This document shows, piece after piece, positions 1-10,048 of a stretch of DNA of 64,000 bases. The position numbers and the translations under genes are program-made. Position 1 is the stretch's first letter. Every line of letters begins with the position of its first letter. This DNA comes from Hyphomicrobiales bacterium (GTDB lineage Bacteria; Pseudomonadota; Alphaproteobacteria; Rhizobiales; Rhizobiaceae), in NCBI GenBank assembly GCA_900473915.1, contig UCNG01000025.1, forward strand, positions 33,023-97,022. The letters are read 5' to 3'. Below the pieces are notes generated by a model. The model was given only the letters and a program-made list of their open reading frames with translations, did not search any database and had not been told where the DNA came from.

Positions 1-461
1 CATTTCAAACAGGCTCGGGTTCATGGAGCCCTATCCGTTAACTGAATACTTGTCGTTGTTGCAGTGATCGGTTTTCGTAGAACCCCGCCCACCTCGCCTC
101 AAGAAAGCCATATCCAAATTTGGAACAGCCTCACACGCCTATTGCCGTCAGGCCTCCAGTGCGCCAGCTGGAATTAATTCGGTTCATTGATTCAAATCAA
201 TGAAGAAGGGCGCCCGCCAGTATAATGGCGGCTGAAACTCAATCCCAAGTCGAACACGGTATCAGGGTGGCTGGAGCATTCAGAGATGCACCTGCCCCCG
301 CCAAACAACGAAACCTCTTTATTTCAGCGAATACTAATGTAGTATATACAGTGAAAGGAAACAGACGCTGAAGCGATTCGCATAAAATACAACAATAACA
401 ATAACTTAACAAAATCAAATGCAATCCTCATCAGAATTTTCTTTTGAGGATTATTTCGTAA
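1..461. other. Gene-poor stretch left of the IS5 element
   Basis: I see no convincing gene here. The only open frame of any size, about 60 codons on the minus strand near 239-424, has no ribosome site and no family motif. The stretch holds two palindromes: one at 183-204, and CCGCCA at 214-219 paired with TGGCGG at 226-231. It ends at the CTAG that borders the IS element. It may be the distal regulatory region of the autotransporter, cut off by the insertion. Confidence 0.5.
183..204. promoter_or_regulatory. 22-bp perfect palindrome
   Basis: TTCATTGATT at 183-192 is followed by CA and then AATCAATGAA at 195-204, so the 10-base arms are exact reverse complements. There is no T run after it, which argues against an intrinsic terminator. 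A dimeric regulator site is the simpler reading, but no adjacent gene shows what it would control. Confidence 0.35.
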
Positions 462-1243
462 CTAGGCGGCGTGGACGAATTTGAGCCAGTATCTTGCGGT
501 AGCAATATGAACCATGCTGATGAAGCTCTCGGCGAGTTGGTCGTATCGAGTAGCAATGGCGCGGTTGATTTTCAGTCTGCCAAACATCCGTTCGATTAGG
601 TTGCGCTGTTTATACAGCGTGCGATCATATTCAATCTTCACGCGGCGGTTTGCTCTGCCAGGAATGACGGGCTTGATATTGCGGCTGGCAAGATCATCAC
701 GAATGGCATCCGCATCATATCCCTTGTCAGCAAGAAGCGCCTGTGGCGCTTGCTCGGGTAAGCTGATCAGAGTGTCGTAAGCCTTGCAATCTGCGGCTTC
801 GCCAACCGTCAGATGGAAGGCAAGCGGTCTTCCTCTGGCATCAGCCAGACAGTGAAGTTTACTGGTGAACCCGCCCCGCGAGCGGCCAAGAGCGCGTCGA
901 TGAATCCCCCCTTTCCGCCCGCTGCCGAAATATGGGCCCGAACTGTGGTGCTATCGATGCTGTAGTGGCCGCTGTCAGCCATGATCTCAGCGAGCGTGAT
1001 CGAAACAGCCTCCCAGACCCCGGCTTCGCTCCAGCGCCGAAAGCGTCGATAGATCGTATTCCAATTGCCGTATTTGGGTGGAACATCCCGCCACGGCGTA
1101 CCGCAACGAAGTCTCCAAAGTATGCCGTTGATGATTGCTCGATTTTGCTCCGGACGACGCCCCCGTCCCCGATTGACGGCTTCAATCGGAAGCAAATCCT
1201 TCAAAACACGCCATTCGGATTCGCTCAGATCGCCTCGGCTCAT
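462..1243 (-). CDS. IS5-family transposase, orfA/orfB joined by -1 frameshift
   Basis: DDE transposase of the element at 466-1310. The first frame starts at the ATG giving MSRGDLSESEWRVL (1243) and runs to a stop at 809. It carries the helix-turn-helix-like part and the first catalytic Asp in DSTTVRAH. The second frame, one base back, continues through HCLADARGRPLAFHL, the second Asp in LLADKGYDADAIR and the catalytic Glu in RNLIERMFGRLK, and ends at 462 within the CTAG flank. The switch falls at A-AAG-GGG-GG (reverse complement of about 911-919), a classic slippery run. Both frames are otherwise open, so this looks like programmed frameshifting and not decay. An upstream in-frame ATG at 1273 is possible but lacks family similarity. 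Confidence 0.85.
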
Positions 1244-1310
1244 GACTGCCTCCAAAAAGCAGTCTTGAATCAAGCTTCGATCAATTCGTCAACCAATTCG
1301 TCCACGCCGC
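466..1310. mobile_element. IS5-family (IS427-like) insertion sequence
   Basis: The element is about 845 bp. Its ends are 16-base inverted repeats: GCGGCGTGGACGAATT at 466-481 and its exact reverse complement at 1295-1310. CTAG flanks both sides (462-465 and 1311-1314) and fits the short CTAG/TA target duplication known for the IS427 group. One transposase gene in two overlapping frames fills the element on the minus strand. The ends look complete, so the copy may be functional. It lies about 235 bp upstream of the autotransporter start. Confidence 0.88.
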
Positions 1311-1546
1311 CTAGCTTGAGCTCTGTTCTTTCCACAAACTTTATCTCGGTCGCAATCACCACCGGAATATTAGCAAAAGAAAGAAAACGAAAACGGTAAA
1401 CCAAATAATACGTAATAACATCCTTATAAGAATTGTATTATTCATTTGATATGCAAGTAATTTTTGCTTTCTTAGAATTATGCAGTCCGAAAAGCGCTTG
1501 ATGTATTGTTAATATACAAGCTTTTCTCTTATGGGGAATAGAATAA

Positions 1547-4500
1547 ATGAGAATGCATACCGCGAAAAAGGCGACAGTTTCCTCCCTGCAAGTTACCGTG
1601 TCGGCTCTTGCAATAGCTATCGCGACAGCAACCGGCGTAAACGCACAATCGGTTACCGTCACCGGAACCGTCAGCCCTACATTGACACCCAATCCTTCGC
1701 CGACCTGGACGGTTCCTAATTCATTGTATGTCGGCAACGGGACAGCAGGCACGCTTGCGATAGCAAATGGCGGAACTGTTGCCATCACACCAGGATACAA
1801 CGCCGTCATCGGATATTTTGGCGGCGACGGCTTGATGACCGTCGACGGTGTCGGCTCGCGTTTTACTGCGGGTTATCTTTACATCGGCTACAAGGCGACA
1901 GGCACTCTGCGCATCACGAATGGCGGTAATGTTGTAGCCAATTCAATAGAATTGGGACACGTGCCGGTTCCAACGAGCGGGAATATCACAATTGACGGTG
2001 CCGGGTCCGCTTTGACTACAACTTATCTTTACGTCGGGGAAGATGGGCCAAGTTCTGTCACAGCAACAGGTGGCGGAAGGCTAACTACAAACGGTCAAAC
2101 TTATATAGGACTGGGCTCTGGCGTTACAGGCACAGTAACAATCTCTGGCGCTGGCAGTACCTGGAACGCAAGCACCGGGCCCCATGTGGGAGAACGCGGC
2201 AATGGCGTAATCACGATAAGTGATCAAGGCCATATGATTACATCTCAACTGTATCTTGGGTACCAATCCGGTTCGCGTGGAGATGTGCAGCTACACAGTT
2301 CGGGTGTATTGACCGCGCTCCAGATCCAGCGCGTCAACGGCGGGAGCCTTTCGTTCGATGGCGGCATTTTTCAGCTGGCAAATAGTCAACCCTCACTTTT
2401 CTCGGGGTTTGTTCCGGGGACCATCCTGTTTCAATCGCAAGGTGGAACCATTGACACTCAGTCATTCGATGTTGGCACACAAGCGGTCATGGGCGGCGCA
2501 GGCGGTCTGACCAAGACTGGTTCCGGAACGCTAACTCTCCGCGGCAATAACAATTACACCGGAGCGACGACGGTATCAGCGGGGACGCTCTACGTTATGG
2601 GCGACCAGACTGCGGCGACGGGCACGACAACGGTTCAGGCCGGGGCGACCTTGGGCGGGACCGGCATTATTGGCGGTGATGTCGCGATACAGGATAATGG
2701 CCAGCTGTCTCCTGGACCTGCCGGCAACACGCCTGGAACTCTTACTATCAACGGCGATCTGAATTTGAGCGCTGGGTCAGCGCTGCAGTACAGCTTTGGT
2801 AAAGCAAATACCGTCGGCGGAGCCCTGAACGATCATACGATCGTCAAGGGTGATCTGGTGCTCGACGGCACGATCAACGTCGTCACAACACCGGGAGGCT
2901 CATTCGATACAGGCGTTTACCGGGTTATAAGCTATGACGGCGCGCTGACAAACAACATCCTTGACATTGGCACTATTCCCGCGAGCAACTACTACGTCCA
3001 GACGTCGGTCGACAAACAGGTCAACCTTGTCAACACGAGCGGTCTCACGCTCAATTTCTGGGACGTCGGACCGCAATTTAACGGGCAGGTCAATGGTGGC
3101 ACAGGCATCTGGCAAAGCTCGGCGTCAGGTGGCCTCAACACCAACTGGGCAGAACAGACAGGCGTGATCAACGCCCCGTATCAGGACGGTGCTATCGCGA
3201 TTTTCATGGCGACAGCTGGTACAGTAACTGTCGATGACAGTCTGGGCGCGGTAACGGCTTCCGGCATGCAATTCGCCAGCGATGGTTATGTTGTTGAAGG
3301 AGACGCCATCAGTCTCGTAGGTTCACCAACGTCAACTATTCGCGTTGGGGATGGCACGGAGGCGGGCGCGGCGTTCACTGCGACGATCAATTCGGCCCTG
3401 ACGGGCAACACGCAACTTGTAAAAAGCGATTTGGGCACTCTCGTCTTGAATGGTGCGAACACCTATACGGGTGGCACCGCTATCCAAGGCGGTATCGTGC
3501 AGGTTTCTAACAATTCCAACCTTGGCGCAGCAGGCGGCGGCGTGACGCTTGATGACGGCACGTTGCGCACCACGGCGAGCTTCACGATAGATCGAGCGAC
3601 GGAGTTACAAGGTCTGGGCGGCACATTTGAAACCCTCGCAGGAACAGAGCTCAATTATGCGTCCACGATCACTGGCGCGGGCAGCCTGACAAAGACAGGG
3701 CTTGGCACCCTGAATATCAACGCTCAGAGCAACTATTCAGGCGCAACAACGGTCAATGAAGGAATTCTCGCTGCAGGGGGAGAAAACTATCTCAGCGGAG
3801 CTTCCGATTTTGAAGTGGCGGCGGGAGCGAAACTTGCCCTTAACGACTTCAGCCAGTCGATTTCTTCACTCAGCAATGCAGGTATAGTTGATTTCGGCCC
3901 CCAGGCTGGAACCAGACTCACCGTTACCGAAGACTATGTTGGCAACGGCGGCACACTTGCTCTGTGGACTGCTCTGGGTGGTGACAGTTCGGCTACGGAC
4001 AGTCTCCTCGTAAATGGCAACACGAGCGGCACCGGGATTGTGGCCGTTAAGAACGCAAATGGTACCGGCGCGCAGACTGTCGAAGGTATCAAAGTCATCG
4101 ATATCCAGGGAGCTTCGGGCGCGACATTTACCCTGCTCGGCGAATACCAGACGCTCGACGGCAAGCAGGCTGTGAGAGGCGGGGCTTACGCTTATACGCT
4201 GGAAAAGAATGGCATTAGTACACCTACTGATGGCGACTGGTACCTGCGTTCACGTTTCATCCCTCCGCTCCAGATCCCAAACCCGGAAACTCCAGTAGTG
4301 CCGCAAGAACCCGACGCTCCCCGCTATCAGGCCGGCGTCCCCGTCTACGAGGCCTATCCGCAGTCTCTCCTCGCCCTGAACGGTGTTTCCACGCTGCAGC
4401 AGCGTGTCGGAAACCGCGTCTGGGCTGGCAATGGAAACAAGGTGATTACTCAAGGGGCCGATGCGATCGAAACCCCTTATGCCGCTCCCGAAGAAGCCGG

Positions 4501-5368
4501 GGTTCATATCGAAGGGAACGGGGTGTGGGGACGCGTGGAAGGGGCGCACAATCACATTGAGACCGGCCGCTCAACAACCGATGTCGATTATGACCAGAAT
4601 ATCTTCAAATTGCAGGCCGGCGTTGACGGCATGTTCATGGAGAATGAAAGCGGGAAGCTGATCGGCGGCGTGAGTGTCCATTATGCGCACGGGCTTACCA
4701 AAACCGCATCCATTTACGACACGTCGGTCGGCGGAGGCCGGATCAGTACAGAAGGCTATGGCCTTGGCGGATCGCTTACCTGGTATGGCGAGAGCGGATT
4801 CTACGTCGATGCGCAGGCACAAGCTACCTGGTACAACAGCGATCTGAGCTTTTCCGGAGGCAATCTGTCCCTCGTGGACGGCAATGACGGCTTCGGCTAC
4901 GCGCTTTCCATCGAAAGCGGCAAGCGCTTTGCGCTTGATCCGGCATGGTCGCTCACGCCGCAAGCGCAACTGGTCTATTCCAGCGTCGATTTCGATGATT
5001 TCCGTGAAGATATGACCGGCACTGCGGTTCATCTCAGCAAGGGCGACAGCCTGCAAGGTCGAATTGGCCTCACACTCGATCATGAAAGCTCGTGGCAGAA
5101 TGCTAACGGCATGCTGAACCGGGCTCATGTATATGGCATCGCCAACCTCTACTACGAGTTCCTTGAGGGTACGAAGGTCGAGGTCGCAGACGTAAGCTTT
5201 GCTAATCGCAATGACCGTGCCTGGGGCGGTGTCGGTCTGGGCGGATCTTACAACTGGAATGACGACAAGTATTCCATTTACGGTGAAGGCCTGATCAACA
5301 CCAGCCTTAACAACTTCGCCGACAGCTATTCGCTGAAAGGTAATGTTGGGTTCCGCGTGAAGTGGTAA
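1547..5368 (+). CDS. Autotransporter outer-membrane beta-barrel protein
   Basis: Type Va secreted surface protein of 1273 aa. A signal peptide ends near Ala33 (VNA). Residues about 50-270 hold four or more loose repeats built on GAGS and GNG turns, as in beta-helical passenger domains. Three passenger-associated repeats follow, with the signature LTKTGSGTLTL or close variants, near residues 320, 625 and 712. A proline-rich linker (PNPETPVVPQEPD) leads to the C-terminal beta-barrel from about residue 985, which ends in the expected terminal aromatic residue (FRVKW). The start ATG has a GGGGA ribosome site about 8 bases upstream. Brucella proteins of this kind mediate adhesion; the ligand here is unknown. 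The upstream DNA (1311-1546) is A+T rich and follows the IS element, so expression may be altered. Confidence 0.9.
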   Translation: MRMHTAKKATVSSLQVTVSALAIAIATATGVNAQSVTVTGTVSPTLTPNPSPTWTVPNSLYVGNGTAGTLAIANGGTVAITPGYNAVIGYFGGDGLMTVDGVGSRFTAGYLYIGYKATGTLRITNGGNVVANSIELGHVPVPTSGNITIDGAGSALTTTYLYVGEDGPSSVTATGGGRLTTNGQTYIGLGSGVTGTVTISGAGSTWNASTGPHVGERGNGVITISDQGHMITSQLYLGYQSGSRGDVQLHSSGVLTALQIQRVNGGSLSFDGGIFQLANSQPSLFSGFVPGTILFQSQGGTIDTQSFDVGTQAVMGGAGGLTKTGSGTLTLRGNNNYTGATTVSAGTLYVMGDQTAATGTTTVQAGATLGGTGIIGGDVAIQDNGQLSPGPAGNTPGTLTINGDLNLSAGSALQYSFGKANTVGGALNDHTIVKGDLVLDGTINVVTTPGGSFDTGVYRVISYDGALTNNILDIGTIPASNYYVQTSVDKQVNLVNTSGLTLNFWDVGPQFNGQVNGGTGIWQSSASGGLNTNWAEQTGVINAPYQDGAIAIFMATAGTVTVDDSLGAVTASGMQFASDGYVVEGDAISLVGSPTSTIRVGDGTEAGAAFTATINSALTGNTQLVKSDLGTLVLNGANTYTGGTAIQGGIVQVSNNSNLGAAGGGVTLDDGTLRTTASFTIDRATELQGLGGTFETLAGTELNYASTITGAGSLTKTGLGTLNINAQSNYSGATTVNEGILAAGGENYLSGASDFEVAAGAKLALNDFSQSISSLSNAGIVDFGPQAGTRLTVTEDYVGNGGTLALWTALGGDSSATDSLLVNGNTSGTGIVAVKNANGTGAQTVEGIKVIDIQGASGATFTLLGEYQTLDGKQAVRGGAYAYTLEKNGISTPTDGDWYLRSRFIPPLQIPNPETPVVPQEPDAPRYQAGVPVYEAYPQSLLALNGVSTLQQRVGNRVWAGNGNKVITQGADAIETPYAAPEEAGVHIEGNGVWGRVEGAHNHIETGRSTTDVDYDQNIFKLQAGVDGMFMENESGKLIGGVSVHYAHGLTKTASIYDTSVGGGRISTEGYGLGGSLTWYGESGFYVDAQAQATWYNSDLSFSGGNLSLVDGNDGFGYALSIESGKRFALDPAWSLTPQAQLVYSSVDFDDFREDMTGTAVHLSKGDSLQGRIGLTLDHESSWQNANGMLNRAHVYGIANLYYEFLEGTKVEVADVSFANRNDRAWGGVGLGGSYNWNDDKYSIYGEGLINTSLNNFADSYSLKGNVGFRVKW

Positions 5369-5451
5369 AGGGCAGCAAAACGACGGGCTCTCGGCAATTT
5401 CCCCCTGGGATGCCAAGTCTGTTGCCTCTGCCATAATCGCTTGAAACGTCT

Positions 5452-5487
5452 CCCCCTCCCTCGCTCTCCATTCAGCGCGGGAGGGGG
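5452..5487. terminator. Strong GC hairpin between two genes
   Basis: CCCCCTCCC at 5452-5460 pairs perfectly with GGGAGGGGG at 5479-5487 around an 18-base loop. No T run follows on either strand, so it may be a weak terminator or an mRNA 3'-end stabiliser for the autotransporter transcript. Confidence 0.35.
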
Positions 5488-5600
5488 CTGCCTTGGCCGT
5501 CGAGCCTCTTCCTCCGTCAGCTTACGCACCCTCTGACCGGAGCTATTTCTTTCCAGGTAAAACAACTGGCAGAGCATTCTGGGTGCTTTGGCGTATAATC

Positions 5601-8054
5601 ATGGCAAGCTGGCCGCAATCTCTCTCATTGTATTTTCTATTACTGGCGCAGATCACAGCGTTAACAGCGTTTCCACTCTACTTCACCCGGCTGATTTCTC
5701 CCGTAAGACAAGTTCACTTTTATGTTTTCCTGTCGCTCCTCCTCCTCATCGGAGGTTTCATGGGAAATATTTATACAATGAAGATTGCTGACGGAATAAT
5801 CATTTCCGGAGGCAACCTCTGCTATGGAGCATTTATGGCTACTGCCGTAATGTTCGTCTGGATAGAAAATGATGCCTTTATTCTAAAGCATCTGGCGCGA
5901 TTGGTTATCCTTGTAAACTTATTCAACGTTGTATTTTCTTTCCTTACAAGTTCAATCCTGCAAACGATAGGAATTATAAACCCGCACCACGTTTCTTTTC
6001 ATTTATTTGAAGTTTCCACCCATCTTATCATCATTGGTGGATTCATGATTTTAATAGAGCTTCTTATTCTATTCTTGATATTCGAGCTCTCCAAAAAACA
6101 CATTGTCGATGAGCTCGTTAATGGGTCTATTTATATATTCGCTTTTGTTGCCGTGCTTGTACTGGATGGGGCGATATTTGAAATCATTGCGAGCGGCTCC
6201 AGTAAGGGCATCATTTCGCTTACTTTTGGAGGGCTTGCCGGGAAGATAATCGTCGCTGCTGCATTCAGCATATCGCTGGCCATATTCATGGCATGGCAAC
6301 GTACGGCATTCAGAAATTATCTACGAGCCGACACGCTGCAATGGCGTCTTCTAACGATCAGCAGCACCGACCTTTTGCTGGAAATGAAAGAGAAAGATCG
6401 GGATATACAACGTGGAGACACAATCTTCAGAAATGCATCCGAAGGCCTCGCGATCGTCGACGCGAGGGGCGTCATTCATCAAGCCAACGCTGCCTTCCAT
6501 AAAATGGTGGAAGCGGGCAGAAACAATTTTTGGAATGTACGGACAGCATTCCGAAATAACGGCGTTCCGCTGGAAATTCCAACCCTGCAAGAAACCCAAT
6601 GGCGCAACGAAGTGTCTTTTGGCAAAGCCGCAGAGCGAACAGGCATCCTCTCCATCACGCCAATCCGGGAGAAAGGCGAAGACATTGGCGCATATGTATA
6701 TTCACTGACCGATATAACAGAGCAGAAAGAAACGCGCGAACAACTTCGCCATCTCGCGCTGTATGATCGACTGACGGGCCTCCCCAATCGTCGCTTCTTG
6801 GCAGAATCCCTCCGTGACATCGAACAAGAACACTATGCATTGGTCATAATTGATCTTGATGCGTTCAAGGACATTAATCACTCCTATGGATACGAAACTG
6901 GCGACCATGTTCTTCGTACAATCGGGAGCAGGCTTGAGGGCGAGCGCAATAAAACTATCGGCCCTTACGATCTGGTCTGTCGAATAGGTGGCGACAAATT
7001 CGCTATTCTGCATCTCTGCAACGACGCGACTTCAGCAACGAATACGATAGAGGCTATTCAGGCGATAGTTCGCCAAACCATACCGGTAACGAGTACCCTG
7101 AACCTGCATATGTCATGCACGGCGGGCGTGAGTTTTAAATTTGGCTCGCAAAAATCCGCGTCCATCGAGGAAGCTGATGCTGCCCTGCACGACGCAAAGA
7201 ATACTCGCCAAGGCAGCTTTTGCATCTACTCGGAACAACTCACCATCCGGAGCCAGCGCAGGGCCGCGCTCAGCATCAAATTAAGGAAGGCCATCGAAAA
7301 CGGGGCCATTGAAGTCAATTATCAGCCACAGTTCGATGCTCGAACGCTTGAGCTAAAAGGGGCGGAGGCGTTGGCGCGCTGGACCGATATCGAGTTGGGT
7401 CCCATATCACCCGGTGAGTTTATTCCGATTGCGGAATCAACCGGATTAATTGTCAGTCTCGGCGATTATATGCTTCAGAAAACATGCGCAGACGGACGAG
7501 AGTGGCTGGACAAGGGATTCAAGCCCATAACACTCTCGGTAAATCTGTCTGCCAAACAAATCGTGTCGGGCCACTTTACGTCCTTTTTGCGATCCACCCT
7601 GGAGACCACAAAATTCCCCGCTCAGTTTCTCGAACTGGAATTGACCGAGTCCATTCTGATTGATCAGGACAATGAAAATATTCGTCGTCTCTCTGAAATC
7701 CGCGAGGATGGAATCAGGATCGCCATCGACGACTTCGGCACTGGTTACTCAGCGTTATCTTATTTAAAAAACATACCCTGCGACTGCGTTAAAATTGACC
7801 GAAGCTTTGTCTGCAATATCGTAGATGACGACAGGCAGCGCAAATTGTTTGAAGGCATCGTTCAGCTGGCAAAAGCAATGTCCTACAAAATTATCGTCGA
7901 GGGCGTTGAACGCAACGAACAGCTCGAATGCCTCACCACAATGAACTGCGATCTTATTCAGGGATGCTTACTCTCACCGCCTGTATCGCGATTGGAGATT
8001 GAAAAGCTGCTGGCGCAACATTGGAAATCGTCCGTAGAAGTTCCACAGGAGTAG
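5601..8054 (+). CDS. Membrane PAS-GGDEF-EAL cyclic-di-GMP protein
   Basis: 817-aa signalling protein. About 240 N-terminal residues form a run of seven or eight hydrophobic segments. A PAS-like segment follows (DARGVIHQANAAFHKM), then a GGDEF domain (about 385-540) and an EAL domain (about 560-810). The cyclase signature reads RIGGDKF, so the essential Glu is Lys and cyclase activity is probably lost. The EAL domain looks catalytic: it keeps EALARW, LSVNLSAKQ, LELTES, AIDDFGTGYS, VKIDRSF and IIVEGVE. I infer a c-di-GMP phosphodiesterase controlled by a membrane sensor and possibly by GTP bound to the degenerate GGDEF. I chose the ATG at 5601 because it opens on the first hydrophobic segment; a TTG at 5493 would add 36 residues. 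The ribosome site is weak for both. Confidence 0.85.
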   Translation: MASWPQSLSLYFLLLAQITALTAFPLYFTRLISPVRQVHFYVFLSLLLLIGGFMGNIYTMKIADGIIISGGNLCYGAFMATAVMFVWIENDAFILKHLARLVILVNLFNVVFSFLTSSILQTIGIINPHHVSFHLFEVSTHLIIIGGFMILIELLILFLIFELSKKHIVDELVNGSIYIFAFVAVLVLDGAIFEIIASGSSKGIISLTFGGLAGKIIVAAAFSISLAIFMAWQRTAFRNYLRADTLQWRLLTISSTDLLLEMKEKDRDIQRGDTIFRNASEGLAIVDARGVIHQANAAFHKMVEAGRNNFWNVRTAFRNNGVPLEIPTLQETQWRNEVSFGKAAERTGILSITPIREKGEDIGAYVYSLTDITEQKETREQLRHLALYDRLTGLPNRRFLAESLRDIEQEHYALVIIDLDAFKDINHSYGYETGDHVLRTIGSRLEGERNKTIGPYDLVCRIGGDKFAILHLCNDATSATNTIEAIQAIVRQTIPVTSTLNLHMSCTAGVSFKFGSQKSASIEEADAALHDAKNTRQGSFCIYSEQLTIRSQRRAALSIKLRKAIENGAIEVNYQPQFDARTLELKGAEALARWTDIELGPISPGEFIPIAESTGLIVSLGDYMLQKTCADGREWLDKGFKPITLSVNLSAKQIVSGHFTSFLRSTLETTKFPAQFLELELTESILIDQDNENIRRLSEIREDGIRIAIDDFGTGYSALSYLKNIPCDCVKIDRSFVCNIVDDDRQRKLFEGIVQLAKAMSYKIIVEGVERNEQLECLTTMNCDLIQGCLLSPPVSRLEIEKLLAQHWKSSVEVPQE

Positions 8055-8160
8055 TTTCGCAACGAAACTGGGCGCCACGGTCTGATGACTGCATATGATT
8101 TTCCTTTGCATGGAATATGCAAATCGGATTAGCTCCGCCATGAACTGCGTGGAGGAGAGC

Positions 8161-8889
8161 ATGAGGAACGTCCTTGTTACTGGCGGAAGTCGCGGCATAG
8201 GCCGGGCGACCGCTTTGCGCAGCGCCGCACAAGGTTGGTCTGTGGCTCTGAATTATTCAGGGAACGAACAGGCTGCGCAGCAAACAGTGGCTGAAGCAGC
8301 GAAGCTCGGGGCGAAAGCACTGGCTATTCAGGGCGACATATCCGTCGAGCAGGACGTGATTGCCATGTTCGACAGGGCAGAAGCCGAGCTTGGCTCGTTG
8401 AAAGGCGTGGTCCTGAACGCCGGTATCGTGGCCCAGACTATGCCGCTTGCGGAAATGAGCGCCGAACGTCTGAAAACCATGTTCGACGTGAATGTTTACG
8501 GCACCTATCTATGTGCCCGCGAAGCGGCGCGACGCTTGCAGCCGGACAGCGCCATCGTCATCGTTTCGTCCATGGCGTCACGCCTTGGTTCACCCTTTGA
8601 ATATGTGGATTATGCCGGAGCGAAAGGTGCGCTCGATACGCTGACCATCGGCCTGTCGAAGGAACTGGCGGCGAAGGGCATTCGCGTCAATGCAGTCCGC
8701 CCCGGCCTGATCGATACCGACATTCATGCCAGTGGCGGCAATCCGGATCGCGCGGCGCGACTGGGCGCCGCTACGCCGGTAGGGCGGGCCGGAAAGGCAG
8801 AGGAAGTCGCGGAAGCCATTTTCTGGCTGCTCAACGACGCCCCCGCCTATGCAACCGGCACCTTCATTGATGTTGCCGGTGGGCGGTAA
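8161..8889 (+). CDS. Short-chain dehydrogenase/reductase (SDR)
   Basis: 242-aa NAD(P)-dependent oxidoreductase of the classical SDR family. The nucleotide-binding motif TGGSRGIG is at residues 8-15, NAGI marks the central strand, the catalytic Ser is in IVSSMASR, and YAGAK supplies the Tyr and Lys. The C-terminal part (IRVNAVRPGLIDTDIH, then FIDVAGG) is typical of FabG-like and sugar-dehydrogenase-like members. The start at 8161 has a strong GGAGGAG site just upstream; a longer frame beginning at 8095 has none. The substrate cannot be told from sequence, and the neighbours give no pathway. Confidence 0.88.
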   Translation: MRNVLVTGGSRGIGRATALRSAAQGWSVALNYSGNEQAAQQTVAEAAKLGAKALAIQGDISVEQDVIAMFDRAEAELGSLKGVVLNAGIVAQTMPLAEMSAERLKTMFDVNVYGTYLCAREAARRLQPDSAIVIVSSMASRLGSPFEYVDYAGAKGALDTLTIGLSKELAAKGIRVNAVRPGLIDTDIHASGGNPDRAARLGAATPVGRAGKAEEVAEAIFWLLNDAPAYATGTFIDVAGGR

Positions 8890-8903
8890 GTCGCCCTCCG
8901 CTT

Positions 8904-9899
8904 CTATTTCTCGCGCAGCTGATAGGTTTCCGCAGTATAGCGATAGCCCTCGCCTTCCCGCTTGAGATAGGCCAGCGCCGGAAACGGCATATGATAGCCG
9001 ATGAACGGCAACCGGTCGGTTGCGATCATGTCGAACATGCGCTTGCGGGTCTGGACGGCGGCTTCCTTGTCAATATCGAAGGAAACGTGCCATTCGGGCC
9101 GCTGCAATGTGATGACGAAATGGTTTGCCGTGTCGGATATAAGCATGAGCGACTTGCCACCCGTTTCGACGCGGAACGCCAGATGACCCGGCGTGTGGCC
9201 ATAGGCCGCCACGGAATGAATGCCGGATACGACCTCGCTGTCATCGCCCAGAAACGTCATCTTCCCGGCCAGTGGCTTGACGTTCCTGGCCACCATTTCG
9301 GCAACGGTTTTTGCCGGGCTGTCGAGCCGCGCGGGATCAGTCCAGAAATCGAATTCCTTCTGTCCGGCGGCGTAGCGCGCATTGGCGAAGGCTGGCTTGC
9401 CGTCTTCCATCAAGCCGCCGATATGGTCAGGGTGGAAATGGCTCAGCACCACCAGAGACACATCATCAGCCTTGTAGCCCGATGCTTCCAGCGCACTGGT
9501 GAGCCTGCCCAATCCCGCCTCGCGGGCACCCGCTCCCATGCCGGTGTCGAACAGGACGAGTTCCTTGCCCGTGTTGATAAGCACCGGCGTGAAACTGTTG
9601 ACGAAACGGTCGGCTGGCAGAAGATTTTCCTCCAGCAGCGCCGCGACTGCTTTCGGATCCTGATCGATTGCATATGTCTTTTCGGGCGCTTCGCCAGCCC
9701 TGCGTCCATCGGAAAGCGTGGTGATCTCGAATTCACCGAACTGAAAACGATGAAAGCCCGGATTTTCTACCTGTGAAGGATTCTGCACTTTGGAACCGCC
9801 TGTTTCGGCTGCTGCCCTGGCAAGCTCCAGCGGCGACAAGGCCAGTCCGGCCCCGGCAGCAGATGCTGTAACAATGAAATTACGTCTTGAGATGGTCAT
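8904..9899 (-). CDS. Tat-exported metallo-beta-lactamase-fold hydrolase
   Basis: 331-aa periplasmic hydrolase. The N-terminus has a twin-arginine signal (SRRNFIVTASAAGAG, then an Ala-rich cleavage region). The metal site HFHPDH is near the middle, followed by GHTPGH and ISDTANH, which supply the remaining ligands. This layout resembles N-acyl-homoserine lactonases and related esterases, but the substrate is unproven. The ATG at 9899 has GGGAGA seven bases upstream; an ATG six codons earlier does not. The gene converges with the SDR gene, 14 bases apart, and is divergent from the sugE leader. Confidence 0.85.
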   Translation of the reverse strand: MTISRRNFIVTASAAGAGLALSPLELARAAAETGGSKVQNPSQVENPGFHRFQFGEFEITTLSDGRRAGEAPEKTYAIDQDPKAVAALLEENLLPADRFVNSFTPVLINTGKELVLFDTGMGAGAREAGLGRLTSALEASGYKADDVSLVVLSHFHPDHIGGLMEDGKPAFANARYAAGQKEFDFWTDPARLDSPAKTVAEMVARNVKPLAGKMTFLGDDSEVVSGIHSVAAYGHTPGHLAFRVETGGKSLMLISDTANHFVITLQRPEWHVSFDIDKEAAVQTRKRMFDMIATDRLPFIGYHMPFPALAYLKREGEGYRYTAETYQLREK

Positions 9900-10048
9900 C
9901 GATCGATCTCCCGGCATAATCTGTGGTCAAGAACGGCAGAATACGCGAAAAAGCTCCCTGATACATGGGATACGTGATCAAGTTTCTGTTGGCGGCCAAA
10001 TTGACGACGGTCTTGCCTCACCGCCCGAGAATCATTATCTACGTGGCT

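Noticed and set aside
239-424. 61-codon minus-strand frame
   Set aside because: No ribosome site, no motif, Cys-rich and Leu-rich translation of A/T-rich DNA.
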